Part shown: positions 32,833 through 45,353 of the stretch, in pieces | Layout of the letters: each line of letters begins with the position of its first letter | How positions within the stretch are numbered: position 1 is the first letter of the stretch | Source: Lingula anatina | Lineage: Eukaryota; Brachiopoda; Lingulata; Lingulida; Lingulidae | Length of the DNA stretch: 64,000 nt | NCBI RefSeq assembly: GCF_001039355.2 | Contig: NW_019775723.1 | Span: forward strand, 54,267-118,266 | Direction: 5' to 3' | Notes under the pieces: model-generated | Seen by the model: the letters and a program-made list of their open reading frames with translations, nothing else | Databases searched by the model: none | Told to the model about the DNA's origin: nothing | Position numbers and translations under genes: made by a program

Positions 32833-34300
32833 TTAGGGAGTGCTGGGGGTGTGCAGTCCATGGCACCCTAATCACTGAGTGTGGTAGAGGTGCCGTCTTA
32901 GCACAATTTATTGCTCAACCAATACTGATAGCATTATTAATGTTTTTTGATACAGACTTAGTACTCGTGATTTTGGTTGTTATTATTATTGCGATTAATT
33001 GTAGATAGGAATCTAAAAAATAAAAGAAAGGAAAAAAAGAAAGAAAAAGCAAATAACTTGTGCAATAAAAAGTTAATATTTGTTTTAGATTTCTCAACAT
33101 CTATACTTGTCCAAATGTTTTTTTAAAGAAGTGCAATAACAGTATTTTTATGGTTTATAATGTGTAAAGATTGTGTAAATCTTTGACTTTCTAAAGCTGC
33201 TTAATCCCTACATAATCCTCCTTGCATTGGCAGTGTTCTTTAGTATGACATAACATGCCAGTTTTGTGGTTTCCTCACTGCCGTGTCAGTTGCACAGCTT
33301 TATCCTGTACACATAGAAAACATGACCAAATAAAGCCATTACCTGGAGAAATTAATGTCCTGAACTTTAAAGGTAGAAGAAGAAAAGTAAATTCTTTGTT
33401 TGCGTGCTTTTGATTCAATTTATTTTAGGTACTTTAAAAAGTATGAGCAGTTTGTCAAATTTAGGGCCTCTGATTTATTTTATATCACTGTAATTTACTA
33501 GTAATTATTTTAATAATGAAAATATCATATTAATTTAATTGAAATTTTGATTGGCTGAAGTTCAACAGTCATTTGGCTAGAATACATTTTACCCTTTGGG
33601 AATGAACTGACATTTGAATCATGCCCATTAGCTGATGAATTTTGTAAAAGTATTTAGTGGTAATAAGGGTCTGTATCAGATATTAGTAAAAAAAGATTCC
33701 TAAAAGAAAAATCTACCATGATTAAGCCAACTTTTGTATGTCAGTAATGAGAGAGACCTAATATCAGCATCATTAAAGAAATACCTTTGATTGAAACCGT
33801 GTCATTTATTACATGGAATGATGAATAGCAGACATAACCCACCCCTTTGAAGTAAGGTTGAGTTAAACAAATTTTCTTTCTTCAGCCCCAAAAATGTTCA
33901 GATTTGGGGATGGGTCCTCCCTGCAAGCTAAGGTACATACTTGTGGTTCTTTTTCCTGTAAATTGACACCGTGCTCTGGTCAAGTTTCTTTATTTTTAAT
34001 CACAAGGTAGTCTACCTCTGACACAACAGCAACACATCATGTGCCTCTGTGGTCACAGCAGGTCTCAAATGATTAATAACTTTTTGTGTAGCCAAGTATC
34101 TTGTTGTACTTGCCTTAGCAAAGAAATGAACCAAATAAATGCTACCTTAAGCAAAAGTTGTCAAATATTTGAAATAATCTGTGGATAGTTTAGTATATAG
34201 CTGTTGTGTATCATACAGTAATTCTGTGTCTACCGGGACATGACGAAAGTTGCTGGCCCTCTTCACATTATGACAGCTAAACCCCAGCATGTGCTCGTGT

Positions 34301-34331
<31 letters not shown>

Positions 34332-34513
34332 CACACTAAATCACACACCCACACTGTCTGGTGCACATACACTTTGACAGCAACCTATACAATGACTCAT
34401 AGTGATAAATATGACCATATTTATTGACAACTAATCTTTTTAAAAATATTAACGGAATAAGATTGATATTAAAACAGACCTAAATCCTTGCTATTTTTTT
34501 ATTTTTTGTTTTG

Positions 34514-34676
34514 TTTTTTTTAAATTTTTAAGAGAAATATAAATCCAGTATGCAGTATTTCAAGTACTAGTAATAGTACTAGTAATCTAAAGGGTTATGC
34601 TGTAGTTATAGAACTCTAGTATTGCTTTGTAAAATCAATATAATTGGACTACTGCTATTTTCAAGAAGCTCAGACA
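34514..34676 (+). repeat. 163-bp repeat, copy 1 (before a single N)
   Basis: It matches 34678-34839 except for one A in a homopolymer and one A/G substitution (CCAGTATGCAG versus CCAGTGTGCAG). The single N at 34677 separates them. It has the same signature as the two larger N-joined repeats in this window. Confidence 0.9.
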
Positions 34677-34677
34677 N

Positions 34678-34839
34678 TTTTTTTTAATTTTTAAGAGAAA
34701 TATAAATCCAGTGTGCAGTATTTCAAGTACTAGTAATAGTACTAGTAATCTAAAGGGTTATGCTGTAGTTATAGAACTCTAGTATTGCTTTGTAAAATCA
34801 ATATAATTGGACTACTGCTATTTTCAAGAAGCTCAGACA
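34678..34839 (+). repeat. 162-bp repeat, copy 2 (after a single N)
   Basis: Near-identical to 34514-34676. Most simply explained as overlapping contig ends that were joined instead of merged. Confidence 0.9.
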
Positions 34840-35705
34840 TTAAAGTGCTGCATATAACATTGATGTACACAACTTAATATTGAAAATGCCATTCCGAATG
34901 ATCCCAAGAACCTTTTCTTTGTTGAGAATTATCAAATTCTTCATCAAATAATTCAGACCTGTGAAAAAGACTCATAGGAATGAAATTCAAGCATCTGGAT
35001 GCAGGCACCTGATTGGCCAGAGTTTGAAATTGCTAGTTAAGAAAGGCAAAAAGTTAGCGTCTCTTTTTAAAATGTTTAAGCGGCAGTTGTAAGGGAGTGG
35101 TGCGGGTGTAGATCCAGGTACCAAGGAGTGAAGGAAAGATGGGACGGAGGCAAAAGCTGAAAACTAGGAGAGGGGGAAGGGGATTAGCTTGCAGTTCTAT
35201 CAAGCCAAATGTGGTGTCATAGTGGATACTTCATTTAGAATAAGACGCAATGGAGGAGACTGCTAGTTTTCAATGACTAAGTAACAGACTATTTTTCCAA
35301 AAATGAAGAGAATGCAGAAATGGAAGGCTAGCATTAGTACTGGTGGTTGAAATTCCATGCAATTTTCCAAGCAAGCAAAGTATTGGACATCGTGAGGATT
35401 AGAATGTTGCAGCTGAAAATATTGTGGAGCAGTTATTTATGAATGTTAGGTTGTGCAATTTTCAGTAAAATGTGAATCAAGGACATTTCTTTAACAGGTG
35501 GTATGCAAACAGTGACGGGAGCACATTGGGCAAGCTTTTTTTTCCTTGCACTGGTGTCAGTTGAATATATATATATATATATAGGAATATTTACATATTT
35601 TCTATTACTTGTAAATTTACATAAAACACATTTTAAAAAGTAATCTTGTAATCTAATCCTCTGTATTACAAGCACACATAATAATGTGACAGAGGGTTAG
35701 TGTGA

Positions 35706-35873
<168 letters not shown>

Positions 35874-35975
35874 TAAGGTGAGGGTGAGAGGGTATGCAGT
35901 TATGGTGGGGGTGGGGGCTGTAGCACTAGACTTGAAAACTATACAGCTTCCATTGCAGAGCAGGAAATAAATATT

Positions 35976-36110
35976 GTGAGGGCAGGAGTATGGGCTGGTG
36001 ATTGGGGGGGGGGGGGGGGGGGGGGNNNNNNNNNNNNNNNNNNNNNNNNNGTTGAGGGGGGTGAGGGCAGGGGTATGGGGTGGTGATGAGGGGGGGTCAA
36101 GGGGGGTGAG
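35976..36110 (+). repeat. G-rich repeat with 25-N gap
   Basis: Units of the type GTGAGGGCAGGRGTATGGG followed by G runs occur on both sides of an N block at 36026-36050. The left side ends in a G run of about 22. The assembly or sequencing probably failed on a G-quadruplex-prone array, so the true length is unknown. Confidence 0.7.
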
Positions 36111-36363
36111 AAGGTGTTGTTGATGAGAGCCATTTTGAATTGCTGTTTATAACAAAAAGTATTTGATGAATTATTGAAACATTTTTACTAAAACCTCATT
36201 GAAATTTGCTTTTTTTTTCTCAGAAAAAAGATCACTTAAATTTCAGAATGTTTTCAGGAGAGATGAAGTGGGCGAAGAAGATGTTTGGTTAGATTTATTA
36301 TCTTTTTTGTTATCAAATGTCATCTTTTTCCCCACTATAAATCTGATTTTTTCCTGGGCAGTA

Positions 36364-36367
<4 letters not shown>

Positions 36368-36404
<37 letters not shown>
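36368..36404. repeat. (CT)n microsatellite
   Basis: Uninterrupted CT dinucleotide run in RPB8 intron 2. Confidence 0.9.
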
Positions 36405-36405
<1 letters not shown>

Positions 36406-36807
36406 ATAAGGACACTGACCCCCTTCTTCCTTCTTTTTTCTTACAACCCAATATCATGCTTAAGTTGTTGAAGCAAGATTCTAGCATAATGCATTAAGGA
36501 AGTAAAGTATGGATTGGCTGGAGACAAAATAGTGTGATAATTATGTCATACTCAAAGAAAGAAAGAAAAAAACTGAACCTATTGACCACATCCTGGAATA
36601 CCAGAGATATTGGTTGATAATCTCTTTTGTGTTGTGACTATTTCTTTTATTGATGAATGTGGCATGTTATCTTGTACCTTGGTTCCAGAGTAACCAAATT
36701 ATAGGAGCTCATGATTTATTTCTCATGAATACTTAAACTGAGTGATTCGTGTCTCATGCATATCTACATGAAGTGTGCAGTATACTTTATTACTTTGTAT
36801 TGTATTT

Positions 36808-36814
<7 letters not shown>

Positions 36815-36870
<56 letters not shown>
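36815..36870. repeat. (AT)n microsatellite
   Basis: About 28 AT dinucleotides without interruption. Confidence 0.9.
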
Positions 36871-36873
<3 letters not shown>

Positions 36874-37490
36874 TAATGTGGCATAATTTGACCTATGCCC
36901 AGAAAACTTTTTGTTAATCTTGAAACACAAAGACAGTTTGAAAATGTCTCTTGGGAAGAGGATACTCCCACACATCCAGATATCAATTTAGATAAAGAAA
37001 GAATTGCAAAAAAAAGTGTACACAAATTGATTGTTTTGAAAATAACTGTTGTTTTTAGTATTTTTCACAAATGTTACCTTTTGGAATATTGAAAAAGAGA
37101 ACTGTAAAACTCAAGTAATCAATAGTACCAAGTGAACCTTTCTCCATGGTGTGTCTGGCTAATGGGTAAGCTATGTATGCATAAGTTCAATGTGAACATG
37201 CCTTGTCACAGTTGCCTTCTGGGAATGTTTTTCCTTTTAAAGCATTTTCTACTTTTTCAAATGAAATTGAAATATAAGAAAGTTATGGGAGTTTCAGTAA
37301 ACTGTTCAGGTTCATAGCTGATCTAGAAAGTAGAGGATCTTTCTTCTCACTTTCATTTATTTCACTTTCATTGTTGTTTTACAAAATGTCATACCTTGTA
37401 AACAAAACCTCTGAGGAAGCTGTAGCCAAGGACGGCTGGTGTCCAGATCCAGTTTCCAGAGACTGCGTAGACAAGGTCTTATGTGCTGTG

Positions 37491-39363
37491 TGGTTATTGA
37501 TTTTCCAAAAATGAGGTTAATCGGTATTATCATCATAGAAGTTCTGTTTTCTTGGTACTGCGTAGTTATTGTTATTGTCACTCTGATCTGGCATTTTGAC
37601 TTGCTATAATTGAAAGTATGATAAAGGGGGTGGGATCTCAGATATAAATTGATATCATTTTTTTTTTTAAATATTTTTAATTTAAATGCACAAATTGAAG
37701 AAAAATAAATTGAAAGAAGTGATTTATCTAAAATTGAATTCAATAATGATACATTTTCTTCATTTTCAAGTTTTTAGGTTTACTTTTTCTTCTTTTCTTT
37801 ATTATATTTCCAAACTTATTAAATCAGTATGTGCCAAACACTTCCAAGCAAAATTATATTTCTGATCATGATGGTTGAAGAATCTACTGACCCATGGCAG
37901 AAATAGCGGCCAGTAAATGAATAAATTTAGTAGATGTTACTGCCATGGTTTCAGTTTTGCTGGTATTTGGCATAGCGCCAGTGTTCGTCTGACAGTTATT
38001 ATTAGGAATTCTTAGAAATGGGCAATGAATGTACACTGTTTATTCATTCACTAGACGGACAGTAATACGAAAAAGATGCGCTTTATAAGTGGTGCCAGGA
38101 CACGTAGCTGACTGACAGAAATGGTGTATCTATCACGTCGGACCACAGCGCAAAATAAAAAACTTAAAGAGATAAGTTCTAGGATATCATCCCAGGTTTC
38201 TGTATAGATTAAAAGATGGACCAACAAACGCCAACTCATTGTTGACTTTTCCAAGATGGGATGTGCCTCCTGTCACATTACGGGCTGATATGGGGTCTTC
38301 CCATTGTGTATCATGGGCTGATATGGGGTCTACCTGTTGTGTATCATGGGCTGATTAGCCAGATGATTGGCACTTCTGTGATTTGATGAACTTGTTGGGA
38401 TATTACTATTGTTTCTATAGACAGAAGATAGTGGTTGTGTTTACTGTTTTGTGATAGTACATGTGATGCCAGTGTAATTTTAATACAGTCCCAGTTAGAA
38501 AATTGCCCTTGTTGAATAATTATTTATGAAATATGGTAACATTCTCTACACAAGTGTATTGAAAGTTGTTATAATTTTTCTGTTACCAGAACATGGAAGT
38601 AGTATAGTTTAGCAGGTATTTGCTTCATAATCATTTCCTTTGTTAGCCATACACAATTATTCCTAAGTGTTTCAACAGATAGATATGATTACCTTGTCAG
38701 TCTTGATATTATCAGGTATCAGTCTGTTTATTTGACAGCATTTGCTGACTTACTGCGGCAATCTACTGTTTTGTATCAGTGGCTAAGATAGCTGTTTAGA
38801 ATGGAGTTTAGTGAGTTAGTTTTGATGATAAAGTTGATCAATTTGGACACAATTGTCATTGTCCTGCGAGGTCAACATGAGTTTTCTGTGATATATATTT
38901 ACTTGGTGAAATGAGTTCACATATCAGTTTCTGTCAAGCTATTTATACAGGACAATATTTCCATTTGATAAGATTGACCTGACAGTGATTGTCCCTCGTA
39001 CATGTTATATGAATCAAGATATGAGGTACAACAATAAGGTGCTACTGTTTCTACATGTATCAGTGCACGTCATTTATAAAGCTGTCCCAGTTCTCTAGTT
39101 AACATCAAACCAGGTATGACTCCATTGTCAATGGGCAAGTGCTGTCATAACTTATCACCTGTTTTAATTATGAAATATCACTCCAGATATGTATGTTGAG
39201 TGATAAAAATGAATTGTTTGAACTGCTACATGGGGTCAATTAAGAACTCCACCAGGGCCCCGTAACTCGAAAGCATCGCATATTGCATAGAGACATATAG
39301 AGACTACTATGCACTATATGGGACGAGTATGGGCAAGTTATATGTAGAACCGAGATGCTTGCG
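37491..39363 (+). repeat. 1,873-bp tandem block, copy 1
   Basis: It repeats at 39365-41237 with a constant offset of 1,874 and a single N at 39364. I saw no differences on reading. It lies within RPB8 intron 2 and contains no supported exon. Like the block at 17-21 kb, the repeat ends exactly at the N. Confidence 0.9.
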
Positions 39364-39364
39364 N

Positions 39365-41237
39365 TGGTTATTGATTTTCCAAAAATGAGGTTAATCGGTA
39401 TTATCATCATAGAAGTTCTGTTTTCTTGGTACTGCGTAGTTATTGTTATTGTCACTCTGATCTGGCATTTTGACTTGCTATAATTGAAAGTATGATAAAG
39501 GGGGTGGGATCTCAGATATAAATTGATATCATTTTTTTTTTTAAATATTTTTAATTTAAATGCACAAATTGAAGAAAAATAAATTGAAAGAAGTGATTTA
39601 TCTAAAATTGAATTCAATAATGATACATTTTCTTCATTTTCAAGTTTTTAGGTTTACTTTTTCTTCTTTTCTTTATTATATTTCCAAACTTATTAAATCA
39701 GTATGTGCCAAACACTTCCAAGCAAAATTATATTTCTGATCATGATGGTTGAAGAATCTACTGACCCATGGCAGAAATAGCGGCCAGTAAATGAATAAAT
39801 TTAGTAGATGTTACTGCCATGGTTTCAGTTTTGCTGGTATTTGGCATAGCGCCAGTGTTCGTCTGACAGTTATTATTAGGAATTCTTAGAAATGGGCAAT
39901 GAATGTACACTGTTTATTCATTCACTAGACGGACAGTAATACGAAAAAGATGCGCTTTATAAGTGGTGCCAGGACACGTAGCTGACTGACAGAAATGGTG
40001 TATCTATCACGTCGGACCACAGCGCAAAATAAAAAACTTAAAGAGATAAGTTCTAGGATATCATCCCAGGTTTCTGTATAGATTAAAAGATGGACCAACA
40101 AACGCCAACTCATTGTTGACTTTTCCAAGATGGGATGTGCCTCCTGTCACATTACGGGCTGATATGGGGTCTTCCCATTGTGTATCATGGGCTGATATGG
40201 GGTCTACCTGTTGTGTATCATGGGCTGATTAGCCAGATGATTGGCACTTCTGTGATTTGATGAACTTGTTGGGATATTACTATTGTTTCTATAGACAGAA
40301 GATAGTGGTTGTGTTTACTGTTTTGTGATAGTACATGTGATGCCAGTGTAATTTTAATACAGTCCCAGTTAGAAAATTGCCCTTGTTGAATAATTATTTA
40401 TGAAATATGGTAACATTCTCTACACAAGTGTATTGAAAGTTGTTATAATTTTTCTGTTACCAGAACATGGAAGTAGTATAGTTTAGCAGGTATTTGCTTC
40501 ATAATCATTTCCTTTGTTAGCCATACACAATTATTCCTAAGTGTTTCAACAGATAGATATGATTACCTTGTCAGTCTTGATATTATCAGGTATCAGTCTG
40601 TTTATTTGACAGCATTTGCTGACTTACTGCGGCAATCTACTGTTTTGTATCAGTGGCTAAGATAGCTGTTTAGAATGGAGTTTAGTGAGTTAGTTTTGAT
40701 GATAAAGTTGATCAATTTGGACACAATTGTCATTGTCCTGCGAGGTCAACATGAGTTTTCTGTGATATATATTTACTTGGTGAAATGAGTTCACATATCA
40801 GTTTCTGTCAAGCTATTTATACAGGACAATATTTCCATTTGATAAGATTGACCTGACAGTGATTGTCCCTCGTACATGTTATATGAATCAAGATATGAGG
40901 TACAACAATAAGGTGCTACTGTTTCTACATGTATCAGTGCACGTCATTTATAAAGCTGTCCCAGTTCTCTAGTTAACATCAAACCAGGTATGACTCCATT
41001 GTCAATGGGCAAGTGCTGTCATAACTTATCACCTGTTTTAATTATGAAATATCACTCCAGATATGTATGTTGAGTGATAAAAATGAATTGTTTGAACTGC
41101 TACATGGGGTCAATTAAGAACTCCACCAGGGCCCCGTAACTCGAAAGCATCGCATATTGCATAGAGACATATAGAGACTACTATGCACTATATGGGACGA
41201 GTATGGGCAAGTTATATGTAGAACCGAGATGCTTGCG
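39365..41237 (+). repeat. 1,873-bp tandem block, copy 2
   Basis: Apparently identical to 37491-39363. It continues into unique intron sequence at 41238. Confidence 0.9.
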
Positions 41238-44200
41238 CTCCGATGCACGATGCTTTCGAGTTAGGGTGCCTAGGCTGCAGTGGGAGGGGGGGGGGGGGGG
41301 GGAACGGGACGTGGAGATATCCCACTTGTACCTGTCTCCAAAGCTAAGATAACCAGGGAGGAACTCCTGTGGATTTTGGCACACGTCTCTGTTTGATAAC
41401 ATAAAGTGATGTGTGTCTAGTGAGTTGATGCTCGTGCCACGTGAGTTGTTCTTTTAGAAGTGTGTGTGTGTGTGTGGGGGGGGGGGGGGTTGCAGTGAAG
41501 TGGACTGCAGTGGAAAGGTTTTTTTTTAAGGTGTCAACACTGTGTGTCTCTAGAAGAATACAGTTTGTACCATAGACACAAGGTGACAGCAGTTTTTTTT
41601 ACTAGTAGTGGCATATTGTAATGACCAATGTTCAGTTTTTAAGCTTTTGTAGTTTGGTGGTGTACAGAAATTTGAATACATTGTCTTCTCCTGGTTTCTA
41701 GATGGTGATTATGGTCGTTTAAAGATCAATGATTAGATACTAAATTAAAATTGAAAAATATTTTTAGCCCAATACATCATAGTCCCTGTTTCCAGAAGTG
41801 TTCCAAAGTTTACTCAGATACGAAGTGATACAGAACCAGTTCTTATCAGTTGATAATAGCAGGACAATATGTAGTGGGCTTGGTGGTATGAAAACAGGGG
41901 AGTATAAAACATGGAGCAGTTCTCTGTGTCTCTCATTACTGGTTTCTGATCAGACAGTGGAACATTAGAGCAGTCGGTCTCTACAAGCTGACCAACATGG
42001 TTGGACTCTCAGCTATAGGGACATTAGCACAGAGGAGGTGCAACAGCTCTCAGCAGTTGATGCTCAGTGTATTGTCTTTATATGCGATTAGAACTCTTGG
42101 TGATTGGAACGACGAGAGGAAGGCTTTGAGTACCCGTCAATCCTAGCTTTGGCCTGAGTCAAGCAGGGACAGTGATGACCATGAAGTAGTGGACTGACCA
42201 AGATCAGATTGACCAGGGTGTGGTCAATGGACACTGTGGGGCTTGGTCAGTGCCCCCTTGAGTGTGATTTGGCAGATTTAGAGGAAGTTGGTTGGGGTAT
42301 GTGACATGAAGAGAGAAGACCACCAGCACTGCAGTAGATGTGGAGAGTGCTGATGGAGATGTTGTTTGTTATTGGGATGTTTTCCCAGGCATTCTTCACT
42401 GTCAGGTAAACTTTTATACTTATGGTAAACAGATATACGTAGATCCTCAGTTAATGTGGGGACAGACATTTTTGTTCACTCGGTCCGAATTTTGTTTATG
42501 TCATATTGATGTAAGCTGTGATAATATTGCTATTTACAAGGTTCGTGCAGCCATCAGATCCTGTTTTTATTTCATATTCATTGTGATAAAATGAGGTAAA
42601 AAACTTTTTGTTTAGAGAAAATGCACTATTGGTACTATTGTGAGTAACATAACGAGTACTAATGACTGTTGTACTATGTCCATATAACCCACGCCCTCAA
42701 GAGGTGATGTTGTAACAATTAGTAACATACTGAGAACAATTTATGTCCATGTGTCTATAGCCAGGCAGAAACAATGATTGTTTTACACCCCTCTTTACAG
42801 GGGACCCCTGCTCGAAATTATGACCCAAATTTTTTCTTTTAGTTCAGCTACCTCTGGAGGTAACGTTGATTTCTGCTACTTGCTAAATGAGGAGTATAAT
42901 ACAAAAAGTTTTCAGCGTGTATGATGAGGACATGTTTCTTCATTTTGTCTAAAAACAACACTAATATCATTGTAATGAAACCCGACACAGGCCATTAGCT
43001 TTGGGCATATCAAGGTCATTGTCCAGTTCTTGGGATTAGAGTTCCTGGAAAACCCAGACTACAAGTCATTTCTTGGAAACATTGATAACCTTGCATCATT
43101 GAGGCTCAACTGCTGCATTTAGTCCTTTGCTTACTTCTCCAGAAGATTGAATTGCTTTATATCTTAATGCTGTGGGATTCATGTATTTTGATCCTTGATT
43201 ATAGATCATGACAGTTGGTAGCAGTTAATTTTTTTTCTGAAAGTGGACATTTTTACACCTTAACTAGTAGTTTAACCAACTTGAGACAAAGTGGCACAGA
43301 TTTATTTCATACTTTTATTTTGATGAAAAGAAAGAAATTACAAGTGACTAGTTATTAGAGAACCAGCCGTTGCCAGACCAATGGTGACGTTACCTGAGCA
43401 GATCAAATGATTGTTGTGACACCATGATGGTTTGTCTCAGAGAGGTGCGTGGTTTGTACTAGTGCCTGATTGTGGCAACCCAGTTTATTTATGACGAATA
43501 ATCATTTAGGAGTAACAGAAATATTTTAATGAATTATATATTATTTATTTTTTTATTATTATTATTATTATTTTTTTTTGGGGGGGGGGGTCGTTGAAAG
43601 AGCCAGTCGTTAATATCACAGTTATTTCTGCATGTAGACATTTCTGATAATAGATTATCCAGCAGAACAGCAGAGAAAATAGGTCTCCACCTGTCACTCC
43701 TTGTCTGACGAACCCTGTCTCCCTATCACTGGTAGATAACCGGTACTCATACCAGATTACTAACACAATAGAACAATAGTTTACAAATAGCTGACCAAAT
43801 ATCACTGATGACACAGAGGTAGATAGTGCGCTCAATAATTCATGTTGAAGATATCAAGCAGCTAGGAGTTGGTTGTTCTGTCGGTTGCTTTCGTCTCTTT
43901 CATCCAATGAATCTCGGAACGCAAATAAATGGAGCAATTCATTCCTTGATAATATTTCACATCTTAAAATTCATAAACAAGTATCTATGATCAGACTTGT
44001 TAATTTTTTTTTATTACTATAAACAACTTCAGATTGCTCAAGAAAGTCTTTCAAAAGTATTAAAAATGAAAGGAAGTCTCAGTTATCGATGACAGAACAT
44101 CAGCTGCACTAAGACAATAAATTACACCAACAGATTGGCGGCAGGAAAGGGTGGGTTTACTGGCATACTCTGTCAAAACTCTTTTAAAAAATAACTTCAA

Positions 44201-44681
44201 AGGGCAAAAAAAATGATAACAAACATGTTATTAAGGTCGTAAAAAAGTTCATTGTTCAAAGAAGAAGAAGAAAGTGTTACGTAAATGTACCTTGGCAATA
44301 AAGTAGATTAGGATTAAATTTTAGCAACACTGAGGGTGGGTTTGATGTGAATACAGGTACATGTTTACTAATTAAAACACCAATTATAAAAAGATATTTC
44401 ATTTATTCTACATTGTGAGCAGAAGCACAAGAAATCAAGAAAACATTTTTCTTTTTCAAAATATCAGCAAATCAAGCATTCAAAATTGACTATTGGAGAG
44501 ATAAACATATTTTCATATATTGTTAGTATTACTATATTTATTTGCCCAAAATGCTAACTGATGGTGAATGGACAGTAAGTAGAGTTAATAACGGCCATGA
44601 TTACATCCCTCTATTATATATCTAAACTCCTCTCCTGTGAGGTCAGAAGGAATTATTAGGCGGGGTGGGGGGGGGGGGGAC

Positions 44682-44771
44682 TGAAGTGAGGGGTAGACTA
44701 GAGTCCCTGGAGAGTGGGTGGGTGAGGAGGTGGGTGGGTGAAGTGAGGGGTAGACTAGAGTCCCTGGAGAG
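44682..44771. repeat. 57-bp-period partial tandem duplication
   Basis: A 33-bp segment (TGAAGTGAGGGGTAGACTAG onward) at 44682-44714 is repeated at 44739-44771, with G-rich GGGTGGGTGA units between. It follows a G run at about 44664-44679. Confidence 0.75.
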
Positions 44772-45175
44772 GCACAGATTTAGATGACAGTCAATATTTC
44801 TCTGGTTCCTGTACTCAGCCTTACCATTTCTATTCCATCTGGTATGGATAGGATCACTGGCTCTTATTATCCTACTCCTGAAGGTGGTTTCTGGTAATTG
44901 CTCAAAGATTTCATGCACCATTTATTATATATATACATCCCATTTTTTACAAGATTAAGAAATTGGACAAAAACATGTATACAAGATAACATGTTCTCTT
45001 GTTTGTGTGTACTTAGGTCCAAAATATGATCATGTGTGGGAAGAGCTCGTCACGACATAAATATGACACCGAATTCTTGGAGTTGTCATGTGTTGTGCCG
45101 TGATGTCTTGTATCTTGTAAATAAACTGTTTACATGCCATCACTTGGGTGAAACGCTTTCTTTTTGTTCTCCCAG

Positions 45176-45353
45176 GAGACAAGTTCCGTATGGTAATAGC
45201 TACCACCCTGCGTGAAGACGGTTACCCTGATGACACAGACTATAACCCTGCGGATCAAGGACCATCGCGTGCGGACAGTTTTGAGTATGTCATGTACGGC
45301 AAGGTGTACAGGATAGAGGGTGATGACAGTGGCGCCGAGACCGGGTCCAGATT
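45176..45353 (+). CDS. POLR2H: RPABC3 (RPB8), exon 3; last exon not found
   Basis: Acceptor TTTTTGTTCTCCCAG and a perfect GTAAGT donor. The split codon from exon 2 gives Gly. It then reads [20 protein letters not shown] through the strongly conserved [20 protein letters not shown] and ends in phase 2 after GSRL. In the family this is followed by about 37 residues (a conserved SAYVS..GGLLMRLQG segment and a C-terminal LLMKK-type end). I searched downstream by eye and did not see them, so the final coding exon is beyond the window, over 18 kb away, or was missed. Everything visible is intact and looks functional. Confidence 0.95.

Noticed and set aside
37491-41237. Identical paired minus-strand frames (67 codons) in both block copies, looking like conserved paralogues
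   Set aside because: They are the same sequence counted twice across an N-joined duplication; conservation is not evidence of function here.
44643-44921. 92-codon minus-strand frame with a repeated SRDSSLPLTS
   Set aside because: The repeat is just the 57-bp DNA duplication read in frame; no splice or start context.
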